Shown: positions 1 to 10,081, counted from the stretch's first letter. The stretch: 64,000 nt of DNA from Spinacia oleracea (GCF_020520425.1 NC_079491.1:2356001-2420000); one strand, 5' to 3'. The notes: generated by a model from the sequence alone, not told the origin. Numbers and translations are program-made.

Positions 1-883
1 AATTCAGTATCAAGGATCTAGGGCAACTTCACTACTTTCTTGGTTTGGAAGTTGGATACACTTCAGAAGGTATCATTTTGAGTCAGAAGAAGTTCACTAA
101 AGATTTGATTGACAATTGTGGTTTTGACACTTCAAAGAGATCAATCACTCCATTGCCTGTCAACATTAAATTATCCAACACAGATGGTGCACTTTACTCT
201 GATATTGAGAAGTACAGGTCACTAATTGGGAAGTTGAATTTCCTAACTCACACCAGACCTGATCTGTCCTATGCAGTTCAAACACTGAGTCAGTTTCTGC
301 ACAGTCCAAGAGAACCTCATGTTATGGCACTTCATCATACTCTAAGTTAAGGTATCTAGCTCACACAGTAGGACAAGGGATATTGTTAAAGGCAGCTGAT
401 ACCATCAGTTTACAAGCTTTTTCTGATTCAGATTGGGCATCTTGCCCAGATTCTAGAAGGTCTATCACAGGGTATATTCTATTACTTGGTGGCTCACCAG
501 TTTCTTGGAAGTCTAAAAAGCAAGGCACAGTTTCTAAGTCTTCTGCAGAAGCAGAATATAGGGCAATGGCAGCAGCAGCTTCTGAAGTTACTTGGCTTGT
601 AAGCTTATTGGAAGATTTGGGAGTGCACAATCTAAAGCCAGTAACATTGCATTGTGATAATCAATCAGCTTTGCACATAGCCAGAAATCCAGTGTTCCAT
701 GAAAGAACAAAGCATATAGAAATCGATTGTCACTTTACTAGAGATAAAGTGTTGGAAGGATTACTTCACCTATCTTACTTACCTACACAGCAGCAATTGG
801 CAGACATCTTTACTAAACCTCTCTCTTCTACACAATTTCAGACATTATTGTCCAAGATTGGAGCTTGTGATGCTCAATCTTGA
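1..883 (+). pseudogene. Copia polyprotein, 3' end (RT tail + RNase H), broken
   Basis: This is the C-terminal part of a Ty1/copia polyprotein that enters from the left edge. Bases 45-350 encode the RT tail, with the conserved IGKLNFLTHTRPDLSYAVQ stretch. Bases 346-883 encode RNase H with DSDWASCPDSRRS, SKSSAEAEYRAM and HCDNQSALHIARN, which supply the acidic catalytic residues, and it ends with the usual IFTKPL tail. The two parts are in different frames: an indel near 340-350 and a stop (TAA) break the frame between the RT tail and RNase H. The element could not make the full protein from this copy. The polypurine tract and LTR follow directly. Confidence 0.93.
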
Positions 884-1167
884 GGGGGGATGTTAGTTAT
901 AGCTTTAGCTTTTATTTCTTTGCTTCATAGAGTTCACGTTGCATGATGTGATGCTGCTTCCATACACACATTCTGTTATTCTCCTCTCCTAGTTTTTAGG
1001 AGTTAGTTATAACAACTTATAGAATAATCTAGAAGCTTTCATTACTATTTATATTCTGCTTTGCTGTAATAATCAGTTAACAAGATTTGCAATAACAAGA
1101 AACACATTGCTTCTCTCTCTTCTTCGTTTCCTCTCAATCTCAGTTCATATTCTTTCATATTTTGTCA
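881..1167 (+). mobile_element. Copia polypurine tract and 3' LTR
   Basis: The purine run TGAGGGGGGA (881-890) overlaps the stop codon region of the copia polyprotein and is followed at 891 by TGTTAG, a normal LTR start. The LTR appears to end near TTTTGTCA at about 1167, where the sequence changes to that of another element. The 5' LTR lies outside the window, so the right end and target duplication cannot be confirmed. A length of about 277 bp is short but normal for copia. Confidence 0.7.
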
Positions 1168-1523
1168 TAAAGGCCCTTATCTTGAGTTTTGTAGTTTCAT
1201 TTTCTTTTTCTTTCTTTTCTATTTTCTTTTCCTATCTTTTTCATTTTTAGATCTTGCCTTTATTCAAATTTTTGGAAGAGTTATGGGTGTTTCTCTTTGG
1301 AAACCCTTGCGAGATCCCACTCGCCCTCATGAGCGATTGTGGGGTTCAAAGAGCTTGTTGCATGTGCTTAAATGCAACCGTGATTCCTACGACAGTGAGT
1401 CAGTGTGCATTCTTGTAGTTCTTATTTTCGTAATTTTGATTTTAAATAATTAAGATCTTTCTCCTCCCCGTTTTTCATTCTAGCTTTGCTTGGGGACAAG
1501 CAAAGGTTTAGCTTGGGGGAGTT
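1168..1523 (+). mobile_element. Ty3/gypsy-like element, 3' internal end with polypurine tract
   Basis: Non-coding sequence leads into GCTTGGGGACAAGC (about 1489-1502) and then AGCTTGGGGGAGTT, ending at 1523. In plant Tat/Athila-type gypsy elements a 'GGGGACAAGC...TTGGGGGAGT' block lies directly before the 3' LTR and contains the polypurine tract. The copia element (1-1167) seems to have inserted into this older element. No coding sequence for the gypsy element is present. Confidence 0.6.
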
Positions 1524-3280
1524 TGATGAGCGACATTTATGTCGCTCTTAGCCTAGGATTTTATTTCATTTTATTAGGATTTTATTATTATTTTACTTAG
1601 TTTTATCATTTTTTAGTTCGGTTATCGCGTTTTTGCATTAATCGAAACATTATCTCGTCTTGCGTATATTTTAGTCGTTTTTTCCCTAAAAGTGTCTTTT
1701 ATGCTCATTTTCATTCCGTAGGGTCATTTGGAGTATTAACGTGTTAAATAATGTGAATTTAGGCTTAGACGATGATTGAAACGATTTACGTTTTGTAAAA
1801 ATGTGATACGAATTAATAATGTGCTTTTCCGAATTAATAACGTACTTTCGAAATTGTCGATGTGCTTTACGATTTTATAATGTGCTAGGCGATTTTCTAA
1901 TGAGCTATACGATGTTGTTTGCGTGCAGCGACGACTTCACGATGGGCAGTGGCAAGCTAAGGGAATGCAGCGACGAATGCTATCCGATGCACCAACCCCA
2001 CAACATTGCAGGCCACGACTCACGAGCAAAGAAGTAGCAGCCTTGGCAGCTGCTGCGCCCACACATTGAACTGCTGCGCCCACACATTGAACCGGTGCGC
2101 TCGCACACCAACTCGTCGCGCCCCACAGCCCTAGAAGCACCTCTTTAGGCTTTTTGCCAATCGCTACTGGTTGTTGGCCAAAGTGAGACTTCCCGTCCTC
2201 CGCGCCCGCACCCACAGACGCCGCGCCCGCACCGGCCACGACTGCACTTCATATTTAAGCAACAACAACAGCGATTTCTGAGTAGTTAGTTTTAGGTTTT
2301 TTTAGGTTTTTCGAAATTAGGTTTTTGTTAGAGCGTCGATTAGAAATTAGAATAGGGTAGCATAGTTAGACTTTCATCAAAGATTCAGAACGAATTGGTA
2401 GAATTAACTCGAATTCCGTTTCGGTTTTTGATTTTGTTCTTCGCATCTGAGTTCTTATTTTTCAGCAGGTTGGTTTCTTCTTTTGTTCGAGCAATAGAAC
2501 ATCAGTGCAGCAGTAGTGAATGGGTAGCAGCACCAGCGAATAGATTAGGGCAGTGTAGAATTCGTAGTTTGAGATTTTTGATTTAGAAATTAATCCCACA
2601 AATTTTCAGATTCTATTTTCTATTTTTTTGGGTTTTTGTTCTTCATTTTCAGAATTTTGTTCTTCATTTTTTTGGGCTTCAATTCAACTTCTAATGGTAT
2701 AATTTCTCTCTTTCGTTCCTTAATTCTCTCTTTAATTATTTTTGTTCCTATTGTTTAATTAGTTATGATTTCGTTGTTTGATTTTAGATTGAATATCTTA
2801 ATTGAGTTTTGTTGGATTTTGGCTTTGAATTTTCATGTTTGATTTAGTTGATTGAATTAGTTCGATTTGCTTGTTTAGTTTCATGATTAGGATTTGTTTT
2901 AGTTTAATCTTAGTTTTAATTATGTTAATTGAGTAGTTCATAGTCCAGAGATTTAGGGTGAAGCCTTGGGATTGAATCTGGGAAAATATAGGGAAATTCA
3001 TGATTGATGTTGTGATTAAATGTGAGTTGATGATAGGATATCCATGACTAATTAAGTAGTAGTTGCAAATGCTAGTTGATTAGAATTGATTGGAATGCAT
3101 AGTTTAGGTTTGGCAAGACATTGTGAACCTCTTTTATGCAAGTGAATAGTAGGTCTTATATGCAAGTGGTCTAGTTTAGGACTATGCGAAAGCTTTTCCA
3201 TAGATTAGATGCTTTGCGTGCTCTATCCGAGAGGTGGCGAGCACGTCATTAGTTTCTATTCCCCTATGCATCAAGTCTTT
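1524..3280 (+). mobile_element. Probable gypsy-type LTR (right end uncertain)
   Basis: The LTR begins with TGATGAGCGACATTT at 1524, directly after the polypurine block. It contains a GC-rich patch with a short tandem repeat of GCTGCGCCCACACATTGAA (about 2048-2090), a possible TATA box in CATATTTAAGC (about 2250), and a long T-rich leader. I could not find a clear CA end or target duplication. Somewhere between 2.7 and 3.3 kb the sequence passes into the hairpin-rich region. No credible protein is encoded. Confidence 0.5.
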
Positions 3281-3488
3281 GCATAATCATGACTGTTTTG
3301 ACCTTGTTCTTCCCGAATTCAATTTCATTGTTGCCCAAGACATTAAAATTGGCAAAAGATCGGAAAGCCAAAACAAATCATGTCAAAGTATAAGGCAGCA
3401 TGAACAAGTCAAAGGATGTGACTTTAATATTGGTGTTGTTCTCAGTTTTTAGTTCTTTATCATCATTGAATCCTATGACTTTAATATC

Positions 3489-3559
3489 CTTCTACCAAAT
3501 GGAATAAGTGACTAACTCAAACAAATGGGAAAGGAAAATCACTCCATTTTGATAGAGGA
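3489..3559 (+). repeat. Foldback hairpin 1
   Basis: The 5' arm (3489-3512, CTTCTACCAAATGG core) pairs with the 3' arm (3536-3559, CCATTTTGATAGAGGA core), with a small bulge. Loop about 23 nt. This is the shortest of the group. Confidence 0.55.
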
Positions 3560-3604
3560 TACTTAAAGTTCAGGAAACTCAGGACATACAAAATCACAAC
3601 TCTA

Positions 3605-3685
3605 AACACATCGGCATCCAAATGGGATGAATGCATATCTCATCATTTTCAGATGGAAAATCATCCCATTTAGACGCCGATGCGT
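3605..3685 (+). repeat. Foldback hairpin 2
   Basis: The arms at 3605-3636 and 3654-3685 pair at about 27 of 30 positions, counted by eye. The central core is AAATGGGATGA against TCATCCCATTT. The loop is about 17 nt. This is the tightest foldback of the cluster and the most precursor-like. Confidence 0.65.
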
Positions 3686-3736
3686 CAACAAAAGCAATAT
3701 TCGATTTAGACAACCATTTCATCATTGAACATAGGC

Positions 3737-3858
3737 AATTTCTAAATGATTAATTACCTCATCACCAATTTACCAAAGGGGATACATGATCACTCAATCA
3801 TGTGAAATGATCTCTATTCCCTTTGGGAAATGGTGATGAAGGACATGTTTAGAAATAA
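3737..3858 (+). repeat. Foldback hairpin 3
   Basis: The arms are about 55 nt (3737-3792 and 3805-3858). Pairing runs from AATTTCTAAA / TTTAGAAAT at the base to CCAAAGGGGAT / ATTCCCTTTGG near the loop, with scattered mismatches. It is related to hairpin 6 (4275-4402). Confidence 0.65.
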
Positions 3859-3889
3859 ACAACACACAAAGATCTCAGAATGTCCCCAA

Positions 3890-3992
3890 GCATCCCTGAC
3901 ACAAACCCCAACCACTAACACTTAGCTCCTGAAAAGCATTATTGAAGCTAATGGCGCATGAGTGTTAATGGAATAAAGGGTTTGAGTCTCAG
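3890..3992 (+). repeat. Foldback hairpin 4
   Basis: The 5' arm with CACTAACACTTAGC pairs with the 3' arm containing GCATGAGTGTTAATGG. Pairing extends outward to CACAAACCC / GGGTTTGAG. It belongs to the same family as the hairpins at 4490-4602 and 4805-4920. Confidence 0.6.
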
Positions 3993-4089
3993 CAAATGAT
4001 GACTCATCATTGATCACACAAAAGCAATAACAAGGCAGCAATGAACAAGGCACAACAAAAGTCAAAGGTAGGTTCATTTACACCACATT

Positions 4090-4215
4090 CAAACATGTTT
4101 TAGTGTTATGGTGGTCCTTCCAAAGGGAATTGACAAATTGTGAACTGTCGCATTGGATAGTTTAACAATCAGTCAATCCTTTTGAAGGACCACCTAATTA
4201 ACAAAAGTCAAACAT
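4090..4215 (+). repeat. Foldback hairpin 5
   Basis: The arms at 4092-4133 and about 4172-4215 share an uninterrupted core GGTGGTCCTTC / GAAGGACCACC. Pairing extends through AATTGAC / GTCAAT on one side and AACATG / CATG on the other. Confidence 0.62.
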
Positions 4216-4274
4216 GCAAGGGAATACACAAGATCAAGTTCAATCTCAGTTAGGTTGAATTACATCATTGACCT

Positions 4275-4402
4275 TGTTTGTTTCTTAATTTTTTCAACCA
4301 CATCACCCTTTCACCAAAGGGAATACATGATCACTTTGTCTTATGAGTAATGACAGTTATCCCCTTTGATGAAAGAGGACGAAGGAATGATTAAGAAACA
4401 AA
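4275..4402 (+). repeat. Foldback hairpin 6
   Basis: The arms are about 55 nt. The base pairs TTTGTTTCTTAAT with ATTAAGAAACAAA and the upper stem pairs CACCAAAGGG with CCCCTTTGATG. Same architecture as hairpin 3 with diverged but still complementary arms. Confidence 0.65.
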
Positions 4403-4489
4403 TATCTCATATCATCAACACTTACATCATAGAACAAACAACAAATGCTGCATTCATGCAAGACAACAATATTCATCTCAGAATGTCCC

Positions 4490-4602
4490 CAAGCATCATT
4501 GAAACAAATTCAACCTACAAACACTTAGCGCCTGAGAAGCATCATAACTGATACTAATGGCAGCACGAGTGGGTGTAGGTAAATGAAAGTGTTTCTCAGC
4601 AT
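4490..4602 (+). repeat. Foldback hairpin 7
   Basis: The 5' arm (CAACCTACAAACACTTAGCG) pairs with the 3' arm (CACGAGTGGGTGTAGG). Pairing continues to GAAACA / TGTTTC at the base. It is a diverged copy of hairpin 4. Confidence 0.6.
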
Positions 4603-4804
4603 ATAAAAGACTCATCATCGATGTTACACAACAAAGGAACTTAAGGGGACAACTAACCTCTAAGTAAACAAGACATGAATTGCCTCTCCGATCTAATGCC
4701 AGTTTATATGTGACGGAATCAATTTAATTGTTTCCAAAGACATTTAAACTGGAAAAAGATCAAAAGGCCAAAACAAATCATGCTCATTTTGTTCTCAGAT
4801 GTCT

Positions 4805-4920
4805 CCAAGCTTCATAGTTACAAATCCAAACTACAAACACTTAGCGCCTGAAAAGTATATCAAAAGACATACTAATGGCAGCATGAGTGGTTGTAGTTAT
4901 TTGGACTTGCTTCTCAGCAT
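4805..4920 (+). repeat. Foldback hairpin 8
   Basis: The 5' arm CAAATCCAAACTACAAACAC (from 4821) pairs with GAGTGGTTGTAGTTATTTGG on the 3' side, with a 3-nt bulge. It is the third copy of the hairpin 4 family. A copy of only its 3' flank recurs at about 5195-5283. Confidence 0.6.
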
Positions 4921-4995
4921 TTAAAAGACTCATCATTGAACAAATATACACAAGGAACATAAAGGGGACAATAAACAACACAACAAACAAGACGT

Positions 4996-5190
4996 TAATT
5001 GATTTTTGATCTTCCCGTTTCTATTTTTGGACATAAATCTTGACCAAAATACCTTATGTGTCCACATAATTACACCAAATACCTTAGAATCTTTTCAAAT
5101 TCAACCCTCAAAATCATCACCTTTCCTTATTTAATTATTTTATCTTTCCCAAAAACCCCACCCACCCCTCCCTTTGTAAACGTCGTTGTG
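4996..5190 (+). repeat. Inverted repeat, left copy (pair with 7467-7690)
   Basis: About 190 bp here are repeated in reverse complement at 7467-7690 with high identity. Shared blocks include TAATTACACCAAATACCTTAG and CCCACCCACCCCTCCC. The right copy has an extra outer end with the Stowaway-like CTCCCTCCGTTTC motif; the left copy lacks it. The pair could be long terminal inverted repeats of one element of about 2.7 kb, or two separate insertions in opposite directions. Confidence 0.75.
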
Positions 5191-5194
5191 TTGC

Positions 5195-5725
5195 TTGCTT
5201 CTCAGCATTTAAAAGACTCATCATTGAATACATATACACAAGGCACATAAAGGGGACAATAAACAAAACAACATACAGGACAAGAATTGCCTCCACGAGA
5301 ATTGACTCATCACAAACCACCATGGACAGATTGCAAACAGGTGCAAATCAACTGAATACAGGGACATATGATCAATAGAGGGACATATTGGCATACCATC
5401 ATATCAGAACTGAATACAGGGACATATGATCAATACAGGGACATATTGGCATACCATCATATCATCATTTGCATACATGGACATATAGTATCATCATTTG
5501 CATACAATCATAAACCAAAACAGGGTCATATCAGCATGAATGAAAACAGAGCATTTTCCAATATTTAAACCCTCCAAACTCCACATGATACAACAAATCC
5601 TCCTTCATCAACAACAACAAATCCAACCCTGCCAGCAAGAGATCACACTTGTTGGCCTACAATTTCAACAGCTGACCATGTTTACTAAATTGCTAATTAA
5701 AATTAAAAGAGGGGACAGACTTATC
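5195..5725. repeat. Non-genic stretch with a two-copy tandem repeat
   Basis: The first ~90 bp repeat the 3' flank of hairpin 8 (4909-4995). At 5354-5466 a unit of about 58 bp with GGGACATATGATCAATA occurs twice in tandem. The rest up to the minus-strand gene has no recognised feature. Confidence 0.6.
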
Positions 5726-7126
5726 TAATCATGATCATCTTGATCATCTGCAACAGTCGTGTCTTTATTCTTTGAATAAGGGAACGCTGATGATTCTTTC
5801 CCAGAGGACACAGCAGAATTGCCATCCTCATTCTCACACTCACCAACGTAATATAGTTCCCACGAGTTAGACCGAGTGGGTTCCTTGCACGCAATAGGGG
5901 ACATAAAATACGGGTCATTAACATCATCAAAAAAACAGAGTCTTTAAAATTACAATGTTTTTTTAACCAACCAATTCATGATTTAATAACCAAAAGATCC
6001 ACGATTTCATGACATGCAACTCAACAAAAACCCACATGCAAATGAATAAAAATCATTTAGATCAACACATTCAACTGAAACCCATTATAACATCAAAAAA
6101 CGAGATAAATTCAAAACATCCCCAAAAATTTCAGGCAAATTCAGATCCACGATTTTATGACATGCAACTCAACAAAAACCCACATGCAAATGAATAAAAA
6201 TAATTTTCATCAACACATTCAACTCAAACCCATTATAACATCAAAAAACGAGATAAATTCAAAAAATCCCCAAATAGTTCAGGCAAATTCAGATCCACTT
6301 TTTTATGACATGCAACTCAAAAAAAACCCACATGCAAATGAATAAAAATCATTTTCATCAACACATTCAACTCAAACCCATTATAACATCAAAAAACGAG
6401 ATAAATTCAAAAAATCCCCAAATAATTCAGGCAAATTCAGATCCACTTTTTATGACATGCAACTCAACAAAAACCCACATGCAAATGAATAAAAATCATT
6501 TTCATCAACACATTCAACTCAAACCCATTATAACATCAAAAAACGAGATAAATTCAAAAAATCCCCAAATAATTCAGGCAAATTCAGATCCACTTTTTAT
6601 GACATGCAACTCAAAAAAAACCCACATGCAAATGAATTCAAATCATTTTCATCAACACATTAAACTAAAACCCAATATAACATCAAAAAACGAGATAAAT
6701 TCAAAAAATCCCCAAATAAATCAGGCAAATTCAGAACCACGATTTTTTGACATGCAACTCAACAAAAACCCTAGTTTTTCAGATCTTAACCATAAATACA
6801 AACAAACACAAGAATTATACCTCATCTTTGTCATCTTCTCCAAAAAAGCGCAGATCTGCGGCCGTGGGCAACCGGTCGTCGTATTTCGATTCGACCTCTT
6901 CACCAGGCTCTACCTCCCAATTCTCGATCCACGCCTTTAGATAGTTACGAGTGCTCGTATTCTCCTTCTGGGCCATCATTCTATTATGCAAAAACTCCGT
7001 CGAATATGAGTGCTCGCCGTTGGGGCACTTACAATTGGGACCCCTGTCACAATTTGGATCTGGAATTTGTTGGCCAGAAGTACCCAACAAATAAGAGGCC
7101 AAACTTTTTGAAGTCGAAGACCCCAT
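5725..7126 (-). CDS. Unrecognised two-exon protein, acidic C-terminus
   Basis: Exon 1 (7126 down to 6821, 102 codons) starts MGSSTSKSLASYLLG. The Gly at position 2 followed by Ser/Lys resembles an N-myristoylation signal. It also carries a Cys-containing DRGPNCKCPNGEHSYS segment and ends ...RFFGEDDKDE at a GAG|GTATAA donor. The last exon (about 5941 down to 5725) ends in an acidic tail with QDDHD before the stop. The intron holds a 148-bp satellite. With the only visible acceptor (AAAG|ACTCTG) the last exon is off by one base relative to exon 1. So either a small exon is missing from view, or a run of seven T has changed length and the gene is broken. I do not recognise the family. It lies inside an inverted-repeat pair and may have been carried by a transposon. 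Confidence 0.45.
5990..6747. repeat. 148-bp tandem satellite, five units
   Basis: Units start with GACATGCAACTCAACAAAAA at about 6010, 6158, 6306, 6453, 6600 and a partial one at 6748, giving a period of 147-148 bp. Copies differ at only a few positions, so the array is recent or homogenised. It fills the intron of the minus-strand gene. The apparent plus-strand frame through it is a by-product of the repeat. Confidence 0.92.
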
Positions 7127-7466
7127 AAAGATCGGAGCAAAAAAAAACCCTAGAAATCTCCGACGAAAACCCGCAAAAAAATTTGGAACAAATCAACTCG
7201 CAACGACAAAAAGGGACGATTATAGGGGACAAATTTATAGGGGATCTGATCGGATCAATATTTGGATCAAAGTTTTTGAAGATTTTCACTCGGAAGCTCT
7301 TCAGATCCGAGAGAGAGGAGGAGAAAATGAGAGAACAGAGGCGGAGATTATTAGGGTTTTCTGAAGAACAGAGGAGAGAGAGAGAGAGAGAGAACAGAGG
7401 AGGTTTCTTAAGAGAGAGAGACGGAAAATGAGAGATGAGGAGGTTGAATGAGGGGAGAGAGAGAGA
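7127..7466 (-). promoter_or_regulatory. Probable 5' UTR / leader of the minus-strand gene
   Basis: Read on the minus strand, this sequence before the ATG at 7126 is rich in CT on its distal side (the GAGAGAGAGA runs at 7375-7470 on the plus strand). CT-rich leaders are common in plant genes. No TATA box could be assigned with confidence. Confidence 0.35.
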
Positions 7467-7698
7467 GACAACGACGTTTAAAAAGGGAGGGGTGGGTGGG
7501 GTTTTTCGGAAAGATAAATAATTAAATAAGGTATGGTGATGATTTTGAGGGTTGAATTTGAAAAGATTCTAAGGTATTTGGTGTAATTATGTGGAAATAT
7601 AAGGGTATTTTGGTCAAATTTTATGTCCAAAAATAGAAACAGGAAGATCAAATAGAAACGACGTAAATAGAAACAGGAAGATAAAAAAGAAACGGAGG
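7467..7698 (-). repeat. Inverted repeat, right copy (pair with 4996-5190)
   Basis: This is the reverse complement of 4996-5190, extended outward by a duplicated AAATAGAAACAGGAAGAT segment and ending ...GAAACGGAGGGAGTA. The GGAGGGAG end is typical of plant Stowaway-type termini. Sequence beyond it is a simple repeat. Confidence 0.75.
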
Positions 7699-7916
7699 GA
7701 GTAATAAATAATAAATAATAAATAATAAATAATAAATAATAAATAATAAGTAATAAATAATAAATAATAAATATTAAATAATAAATAATAAATAATAAAT
7801 AATAAATAAAAAATAATAAATGAAAAATAATAAATAAAAAATAATAAATAAAAAATAATAAATGAAAAATGAAAAATAATAAATAATAAATAATAAATAA
7901 TAAATAATTAATAATT
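7699..7916. repeat. AAT/AATAAATAA microsatellite
   Basis: About 215 bp of AATAAATAAT-type simple repeat with occasional AAAAAT variants, directly after the inverted repeat. Confidence 0.95.
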
Positions 7917-8107
7917 ATTTTGGTGGGTGGAGGGTGGGGTGGGTTTATGAAAATATTTGTTTAATGGTGGGTAGGGTATATTAGAGCATCAATTGTAAGG
8001 TAACTTTTATTTGCTCTCTCTTAGTCCCTTCTCCCATCCACATCATCACCATCTCTTAATAAGAGTTATTCATCAAAAATCAATAAATAGACTATTCTTA
8101 TTTGCTA

Positions 8108-8433
8108 CTCCCTCCGTCCCGGAATACTCGACCCGGTTTGACCGACACAGAGTTTAAGGAACTTGAATTGATTTATTTAATTTAATAGGTAGTAGTTGAT
8201 AGTGGGGTATTATTTTAATGTAGTTAGTGAGAGGTGGTTGGGAGGTGGGGTTGAGGGAGAGTAGGGGTTGAATTTTTAGTTATTTTTTGTATGAAGTAGG
8301 GGTAGATGGGTTAATAGGGGTGGAGTGAGAAATAATATAATATTGTTAGAATATTTCCATTTTTAAAAACATGTCAAGTATTAAGGGACGACCCGATAAG
8401 GAAAACAGGTCAAGTATTATGGGACGGAGGGAG
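8108..8433. mobile_element. Stowaway-type MITE, 326 bp
   Basis: The element starts CTCCCTCCGTCCC and ends GGGACGGAGGGAG, with TA on both sides (8106-8107 and 8434-8435), as expected for Tc1/mariner-derived Stowaway MITEs. The same family occurs at 59176-60450, so it has more than one copy here. It has no coding capacity. Confidence 0.9.
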
Positions 8434-8803
8434 TACCTCTTAACTACCTTTTTACATATTTTTCTTTTTTAAAAAGAAAATAAAAATCACAAAGCAAACA
8501 CAAACCTCCCCCTCAACCTCACTCTTATTTCTAAGAGCTACCTCTTATTTAGAGGATGTCTAAATCAATCTCTAAATAAGAGGGGATAAGAGTTACCACA
8601 TTTTATAGGGGCTAAGAGATGGCTAGTATTGATGCTCTTTAGATGTATTATTTAATTAGATGTGGGGTTGATAAGTTACTAAAAATGACAAATGTATCTC
8701 TTAAATAAATACGGCTGAAAAAGACAAGTGTATCTGTTTAATAAATACAGAGGGAATAATACATGGATAGATAGATAGATCTCACACACTTTCATTTCCT
8801 TCC
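8434..8803. other. Non-genic stretch
   Basis: AT-rich sequence between the MITE and the first possible exon. A short inverted pair CTCTTATTTAGAG / CTCTAAATAAGAG (about 8541-8582) is present. Nothing else was recognised. Confidence 0.5.
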
Positions 8804-9052
8804 ATGGTCAATGCCAACTGCTGGTTTCCGCCGCCCCAAAGCTATATCTCTCCTCCCTTCTTCCTCCTCCTTCATATTCCGCGCCCTTATCTAAATCTTG
8901 TCAATTCTCCACCACTATTTGGTCAATCATATTTCGCTTTCACTCCCCTCAAAACAGACGCTAACTGTTACTCCATAACCAAAATCAAATCACGCCACCG
9001 CCGATTCTCCCACTGCACCGCCTTTCTACTGCAGCTCCACCGATCTCCCTCC
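8804..9052 (+). pseudogene. Possible first exon of unknown gene
   Basis: The ATG at 8804 opens a frame rich in Ser, Pro, Phe and Arg that ends at a good donor (CTCCG|GTGAGC at about 9052). The composition resembles an organelle transit peptide. The next coding pieces downstream come from cohesin and ATG9 genes, so this exon has no obvious partner. I do not recognise it. Confidence 0.3.
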
Positions 9053-9840
9053 GGTGAGCGCCTCCTCTCCAACCGCTTTCATTAATTTTGAGGTTTGCAA
9101 TCCTTTATTTTTGTTTTACAGATTTCTCTCTTCAATCAATGAAATTCTTGTTTAAATTATAAAGTTTAGGGCAATAAGTTTATATTACAACAAAATCAGT
9201 TGAATTACTCTAAATTCAGCCAAATTGTTGTCAAACAAACTTGATGATTTGAGTCCAATTAAACTGTTTTACTTTTAATTTATAGTATGATTTAGGTCGA
9301 ATTTAAAGGAGAAAGAAAGAGGGGGAAGGGAAAATTGGCGGTGTTATCAAATTGCATTTGCCTTCTTAGTTCTCAAATTCAAGTGTCAAGGTTAATATTT
9401 CGTCTCCATTTTAATGCTTGGGTTGTGGCTATTTGGCTGGCTAATTATGCACTTTGTACTCTTGTAGAGTTGTAGGTGATCCTCACTTATCAAATATTCT
9501 CAAATTGCAGTTTGGGAACATTCTTTCTATTGGTCTACATGCAGTGGTTTAAGAGCATCCGTGCATTTAATGTTCATTCATTTTCTTTTAACTTTTTAAA
9601 AAATGGTTGCTATTCATAATTTATTTGAACGTTTCATCATATTTTCATGGGTCTTGGAGATTGTTATTCATAATTAGTTTTAGTGCAAGAAATCGTCTTC
9701 GTTTGATGAATAAAAAAATTATGCTACATTTTCAATTTCTTTTCATGTTCTTTATTGTCTTACATTGAAAGTTCGCTCCTTTTTGTGATCATTTCGAAAA
9801 TTGGTTGCTAGTGATAACTGATTAATTATGTTTTCTACAG
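9053..9840. other. Intron-like non-coding sequence
   Basis: AT-rich sequence between a donor at about 9053 and an acceptor (TTTTCTACAG, ending 9840). No reading frame or repeat was recognised. Confidence 0.4.
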
Positions 9841-10081
9841 GGGATTATCTATCAAGAATTACCTATTGCTCTCAGATTGTCAAGACATATTTTGTTGGGC
9901 ATTGTTCGCATATATTCAAGAAAAGTCGAATACCTTCACCATGATTGCAATGCTCTTTGGTGAGTGTGAAGAACTCTTTCTGTCAATCTAATGTCAATTT
10001 TCCTGAAAATGCTTACCAGTTACCAGAGACCTATGCACTTGATGTTATAGACATAGATATTGATTTATCCCTTGCTGATGG
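9841..10081 (+). pseudogene. Cohesin kleisin RAD21/SYN N-terminal fragment
   Basis: After the acceptor at 9840, the frame encodes PIALRL..HILLGIVRIYSRKVEYLHHDCNAL-type sequence. This matches the conserved segment of the Rad21/Rec8 N-terminal domain that binds SMC3. A second block, NVNFPENAYQLPETYALD, matches the next conserved part of plant SYN (RAD21) proteins but is in another frame, after a TGA at about 9959. The fragment ends at a GATGG|GTGAGC donor. The conserved first residues of the domain and the rest of the kleisin are absent, so it is a dead fragment. The nearest paralogue (SYN4-like) is only a guess. Confidence 0.7.

Larger units (their letters stand above)
3300..4995 (+). ncRNA. 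Candidate cluster of MIRNA-like precursors
   Basis: This 1.7-kb region has no plausible protein. It contains at least eight imperfect foldbacks (3489-3559, 3605-3685, 3737-3858, 3890-3992, 4090-4215, 4275-4402, 4490-4602, 4805-4920). Arms are about 23-56 nt and loops are short. The arms differ between hairpins while pairing within each hairpin is kept. The order 3737-3858 then 3890-3992 is repeated as 4275-4402 then 4490-4602, so the region grew by duplication of a module of about 540 bp. Shared spacer motifs include CCAAAACAAATCATG at about 3367 and 4770. No known mature miRNA was recognised. That a transcript is processed here is inference. Confidence 0.45.

Noticed and set aside
4118-4135. 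TCCAAAGGGA in hairpin 5 resembles the start of miR393
   Set aside because: Only about ten bases agree; the rest of the mature sequence and the usual opposite arm do not match.
6003-6750. CRISPR-like array
   Set aside because: The repeats are direct, 148 bp long with no unique spacers, and lie in plant nuclear DNA; this is a satellite.
6305-6940. A 211-codon plus-strand frame
   Set aside because: It is a by-product of the 148-bp satellite in the intron of the minus-strand gene.
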